From JAKVBH01 sp049800955 (GTDB lineage Bacteria > Pseudomonadota > Alphaproteobacteria > Rhodobacterales > Rhodobacteraceae): a stretch of 64,000 nt of DNA. Position numbers and translations under genes: made by a program. The stretch is taken from NCBI RefSeq assembly GCF_049800955.1, contig NZ_JBNAGA010000001.1, positions 310,001 through 374,000 of the forward strand, written 5' to 3'. This document shows positions 60,956 through 64,000 of the stretch, one piece after another (the stretch's first letter is position 1; every line of letters starts with the position of its first letter). The notes under the pieces are model-generated. The model ran no database searches, was not told where the DNA came from, and saw only the letters and a program-made list of their open reading frames with translations.

Positions 60956-61933
60956 TCAGCTGTCTGTCTCGCCCATCAGCTCAGCAGCGACGCGCCGGAT
61001 GATCGGGCGGGCCTCTTGCAGGCTCATGCCCGGGCGCAATGCGGGGGTGTAGAGAATGCGCAGCAATTTCTCGTCGTGGGATGTCAGCAGAGCAAACTCA
61101 TCATCGTCATTGAAGATGGAGGGGCGCGCCAGCGGGCTGTCATTGGCCAGCCCCAACCCTTGGGCGATCTCTTCGTGAACGCAGGAGCGGCGCAGCAGAT
61201 TGGGGTGCTCTGTCCGAATGAGCGCGATGGCGCGCGCGTAATCATAACTGCCCGATGCGCCGGAAAAGGCAATCACGAGGCAATGAATATCGCGCGGCAG
61301 GTTACGAAAGATGTTGAGCGCCGTTTCGTTGATATTGGGTACAATTGCGCGGATGCGACCGGGTAGGGCGGGGGCATCGTCCTCTGACATATACAACACA
61401 TGGAAATTGGGCGCGGTATCATCAAGGCTCATGGGGTGGCCCGTCAGACGGGCGAGCCGGGCCACGTACCGCGCGACCTCCGCGCGATCTGCGGCGCGGG
61501 TTTCTTCCGGCACGCGCGCGCCGAACTCGACGCCAAACCGAATGGGGACGCTCCATTTCTTGAGCCGCCCGATCTCCCCACGCGCCGCCGTAAGCCCTGC
61601 GCCCCGCTGGTATTCATCGTAGAAGGCAATGCGCTCGAAATTCTCCATGAGAATGCGGGCATCGTAGGATGTATCGACCCCGCCGCCATCAGTGCGCAAC
61701 AGGCCTTGCGCGACGAGGCGGGCTTCCAGCCGGGTAAAATAGCTCGCCAGGGCCTGAGACTGGGCCGAGGGCCGAACCACTGTGGGGGCAGGGGGCGGTG
61801 GCGGCGGCACAAGCGCCGCCGGGCGCTCGGGCGGCACCGGAACGGGATCAACGTTCTGAAATATCTGGCAGCCCGAGAGCGCCAGCGTTGCCGCCAGCGC
61901 GCCCAGATGCCTATGCCAAGTCCTGCGGGTCAA
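60956..61933 (-). CDS. DUF2927 lipoprotein
   Basis: 325 residues. Signal peptide with lipobox LSGC (Cys22), a proline-rich linker, then the DUF2927 domain with KKWSVPIRFGVEFG and RRSCVHEEIAQGLGLANDS. The HEEIAQ block looks like a zincin remnant (HExxQ), so peptidase activity is possible but unproven. Its start ATG is immediately next to the TelA stop. Confidence 0.88.
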   Translation of the reverse strand: MTRRTWHRHLGALAATLALSGCQIFQNVDPVPVPPERPAALVPPPPPPAPTVVRPSAQSQALASYFTRLEARLVAQGLLRTDGGGVDTSYDARILMENFERIAFYDEYQRGAGLTAARGEIGRLKKWSVPIRFGVEFGARVPEETRAADRAEVARYVARLARLTGHPMSLDDTAPNFHVLYMSEDDAPALPGRIRAIVPNINETALNIFRNLPRDIHCLVIAFSGASGSYDYARAIALIRTEHPNLLRRSCVHEEIAQGLGLANDSPLARPSIFNDDDEFALLTSHDEKLLRILYTPALRPGMSLQEARPIIRRVAAELMGETDS

Positions 61934-63127
61934 TCAGGCACGCGGAACGGAAGTGGCGGCCGTGTCACCCACGCCGTCGCGGCGCGCTTTGGCCGACGCC
62001 AGCGTATCGCGCAGCTCGGCTTCCATCTTCTTGAGCTCTTCCTCGGCGGCCGCACGGCGCGCCTTGCCTTCGTCGGCAATCTGCAAGCTCTCGTTGATGG
62101 TCCCGATCAGATCGGCATTGGCCTGTTTGACGGCCTCGATATCAAAGACGCCCCGCTCCATTTCCTCGCGGATCATCTTGTTGCTGTCGCGCAGGTTCTT
62201 GGCGTTGGACGTCAGCAGCTCGTTGGTCAGGTCATTGGCGTCGCGCACGGCGGCAGCGGCCTCGGCGGAGCGTTGGATCGTGACGGCTTGCGCCAGCTGC
62301 GTCTCCCAAAGGGGAACTGTGTTGACCAGCGTCGAGTTGATCTTGGTTACGAGGCTCTTGTCGTTTTCCTGCACCAGACGGATCGAGGGCAGCGATTGCA
62401 TTGTGACCTGCCGCGTCAGCTTGAGGTCATGGACCCGGCGTTCCAGATCATCGCGCGCGGCGCGCAGATCGCGCAGCTCTTGCGCCACCATGACCTGATC
62501 GTTCTCGGCCGCGGCCTGCACTTGGGCGTCCTTGGCGGGGATGGTGTCTTCATCCAGCACGCGTAGCTTTTCTTCGCCGGCCGAGATGTAGAGCGCCAGC
62601 TCGTCATAGAAGGCGAGGGTTTTCTCGTAGAGCATGTCGAGCGATTTGATGTCCTTCAAAAGGACGTGCTCGTGGCGCAGGAGGTCTTCCGTGATATTGT
62701 CGATCTGGCCCTGCACCTTTTCGAACTTCGCAGTGAACTTGGCAAAAGGGGCTGCGCGCCCGATGAGCTTTTCCCACCAGGAGCGTTCTCGGCGCACATC
62801 CAGCTCGGAGACGGAAAAGCCACGGATCGTGGTGACGATACCGCGCAGACTGTCGCCTGCCGGGCCAACGTCCTTGTTGCGCACGTCCTGCAGCATGGCC
62901 TGCGAGATTTCCTGAAGCTCGGCTTGAGCAGCAGAGCCAAACGACACGATCGATTGCGTGTCGGCCATGTCAATCTCATCCATGCGCTTCTTGATTTCGC
63001 TGCCCACGGGGGCGGGCGCTGCGGCCAGCGGTACGATCTCAGTCGATGGCTCCGGCAGAACCACTGCACTCACTTCTTCGACCATGGCCAGCGCTTCGGC
63101 CGCTTTTTGACGAACATTCTCACCCAT
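61934..63127 (-). CDS. TelA family toxic-anion-resistance protein
   Basis: 397 residues, largely coiled coil. Family blocks include RERSWWEKLIGRAAPFAKFTAKFEKVQGQID-region, LLKDIKSLDMLYEKTL and QSLPSIRLVQENDKSLV. Despite the name, the family's role is probably membrane or envelope stress, not proven tellurite resistance. It is 21 bases downstream of the XpaC gene. Confidence 0.92.
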   Translation of the reverse strand: MGENVRQKAAEALAMVEEVSAVVLPEPSTEIVPLAAAPAPVGSEIKKRMDEIDMADTQSIVSFGSAAQAELQEISQAMLQDVRNKDVGPAGDSLRGIVTTIRGFSVSELDVRRERSWWEKLIGRAAPFAKFTAKFEKVQGQIDNITEDLLRHEHVLLKDIKSLDMLYEKTLAFYDELALYISAGEEKLRVLDEDTIPAKDAQVQAAAENDQVMVAQELRDLRAARDDLERRVHDLKLTRQVTMQSLPSIRLVQENDKSLVTKINSTLVNTVPLWETQLAQAVTIQRSAEAAAAVRDANDLTNELLTSNAKNLRDSNKMIREEMERGVFDIEAVKQANADLIGTINESLQIADEGKARRAAAEEELKKMEAELRDTLASAKARRDGVGDTAATSVPRA

Positions 63128-63148
63128 TGGTTTTCCCCTTACGCGTTA

Positions 63149-63937
63149 TCAATCCAGACGCACGCCTTCGCGGCTCAAACGGTCGCGCAATACGTCAATT
63201 TCAATCGCCAGATCAGCATTGCTGTCGGAGAGCAATTTGGCCGTCTTGGCGATGTAGTTTTCTTCCATATCCGTGAGCAGCATCATGTAATCGCTGCGCG
63301 CCTTGGCATCACCCGAGCGCGCGAAGATGTCGGCGAATTTGACGGACGCATCTCGCGCCCCCATGAGGTAGACGCCGAGATAGCGCCGCGCCGCCGTCAG
63401 ATCGCGCGGATCCTCTTCGACGGTGCGCAGCATCTCCCGCACGCTGCCCGCAAAACGCTCGACGCGGGCTTCCACCTGGCGGTCCTGCGCGCGGCGCACG
63501 GCGTCGGCCATCTCCCGCAGGTAGGCTTCTGCTTCATCGACAACTTTTGCGACGCGGTCCTGTTGGAACTGGTCGACCCCTTCCGCGCCCTTGTCGCGCA
63601 GCGGGTCCAGCCCGAAAGCCGTGATGTGCAGCGCTGTGGTGATGATGCCGTAGAGCGCCGCAGCGCTCAGTGACACATCGTGCGCGCTGGCGGCCAGAAA
63701 TGTCCCCACGCCCACGAGGCCCGCGCCGAAAATCTTGCGCGGGATGGCGGGCCGCTTGGCCACTTTGCGGGCGTGATAGGCGTCTTCCGCCTTGAGGCCT
63801 TCGCGCGTCAGCCATGCGGCAATGGTCCAGACGCCTGCGCCCAAAAGACCAATGGCGAGGCTGTTGGCGCCATCCCAGAAGGTTGTCGCAATCAGCACAA
63901 TCGCGGGAATGAACAAAATATTAGAACGTGCGCCCAC
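63149..63937 (-). CDS. XpaC-like protein (BCIP hydrolysis family)
   Basis: 262 residues. Two N-terminal hydrophobic pairs (about 5-42 and 68-112) are followed by a helical domain with DRVAKVVDEAEAYLREM and RYLGVYLMGARDASVKFADI, as in the XpaC family. A GTG at 63937 is the likely start because the preceding gene appears to end at 63921; the frame is open to the window edge so a longer form cannot be excluded. XpaC and TelA are usual partners. Confidence 0.82.
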   Translation of the reverse strand: MGARSNILFIPAIVLIATTFWDGANSLAIGLLGAGVWTIAAWLTREGLKAEDAYHARKVAKRPAIPRKIFGAGLVGVGTFLAASAHDVSLSAAALYGIITTALHITAFGLDPLRDKGAEGVDQFQQDRVAKVVDEAEAYLREMADAVRRAQDRQVEARVERFAGSVREMLRTVEEDPRDLTAARRYLGVYLMGARDASVKFADIFARSGDAKARSDYMMLLTDMEENYIAKTAKLLSDSNADLAIEIDVLRDRLSREGVRLD

Positions 63938-64000
63938 CGGACTGACGCGGGCCCGGCTCCGTGGGCGTGCAGGTCCAGTCGCGGATGCCGAAGACGACCT
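63921..64000 (-). CDS. C-terminal end of an unidentified gene, cut by the window edge
   Basis: The last 25 codons before a TAA stop read VVFGIRDWTCTPTEPGPRQS then GGRTF. Overlap of 17 bases with the XpaC start would fit this operon. The fragment is too short to name. Confidence 0.4.
   Translation of the reverse strand, partial: VVFGIRDWTCTPTEPGPRQSGGRTF

Noticed and set aside
61934..63937. Tellurite-resistance operon
   Set aside because: TelA and XpaC are named for historic phenotypes, and no terB/C/D/E/Z genes are present. An envelope-stress reading is safer.
1..64000. tRNA, rRNA, CRISPR arrays, IS elements or phage genes
   Set aside because: I scanned the intergenic gaps and ORFs by eye and saw none; short tRNA genes in gaps under 150 bases cannot be fully excluded without a covariance-model scan.

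Overview
The window is a GC-rich chromosomal segment with tightly packed operons and many 1-, 4- or 8-base overlaps between neighbouring genes. Gene order and content point to an alphaproteobacterium of the family Rhodobacteraceae (Roseobacter group). The main reasons are the run ctaE - SURF1 - thrC - M16 peptidase - acetyltransferase, three tandem peptide deformylase genes ahead of fmt, a TauR-type regulator with a Tpa-type aminotransferase, a TctDE/TctCBA transporter locus, a DUF2927 lipoprotein, and GC-rich intergenic hairpin repeats. I assigned this from protein features and gene order by eye; no database search was possible. I saw no rRNA, tRNA, CRISPR array, insertion sequence or prophage.

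Layout. 1-7630: end of the aa3 oxidase gene ctaE with a terminator, SURF1, thrC, an M16 peptidase, an acetyltransferase, two tandem exported metallo-beta-lactamase-fold paralogues and an FAD-linked oxidase. 7793-10436: def1-def2-def3-fmt and a small membrane protein; def3 has lost key catalytic residues. 10405-16421: MocR regulator (TauR-like), a secreted protein, an acetyltransferase, a Tpa-like aminotransferase and guanine deaminase. The MocR gene and the aminotransferase gene carry matching direct repeats upstream. 16557-18505: mgtE and 5-formyl-THF cyclo-ligase. 18555-25993: a long leftward run of accessory genes (hydrolase, membrane proteins, NAD(P)-binding protein, lipoprotein, AraC-type regulator, SnoaL-like protein, DUF4386 protein, oxidoreductase) with a divergent LysR regulator. 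26260-29796: YmdB-type phosphoesterase, EamA and SLC13-type transporters. 29803-36241: a tripartite tricarboxylate transporter (tctCBA) divergent from tctD-tctE and a third, co-transcribed binding-protein gene. 36320-40413: oligopeptide-type binding protein, amidohydrolase and cytochrome P450.

40410-46868 is the most unusual part: a leftward four-gene operon of a helix-rich protein, a CHAT-domain protease, an EACC1-like small protein and a stand-alone adenylation - carrier - thioesterase protein with an extra C-terminal domain. It is divergent from 47173-55207, a complete type I secretion operon with a BapA/LapA-like Ig-repeat adhesin. 55211-64000 runs leftward: glutathionyl-hydroquinone-reductase-like GST, hemerythrin-like protein, dtd, a PfkB sugar kinase with a LacI-type palindromic operator, then a zinc-ribbon / SPFH-GYF / DUF2927 / TelA / XpaC stress cluster cut by the window edge.

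Working together: the thrC-to-acetyltransferase and def-fmt runs are housekeeping. The tct locus looks like a self-contained ligand-sensing and uptake unit. The TauR/Tpa pair looks like one regulon split by three genes. The CHAT/EACC1 operon is a plausible undescribed conflict or signalling system.
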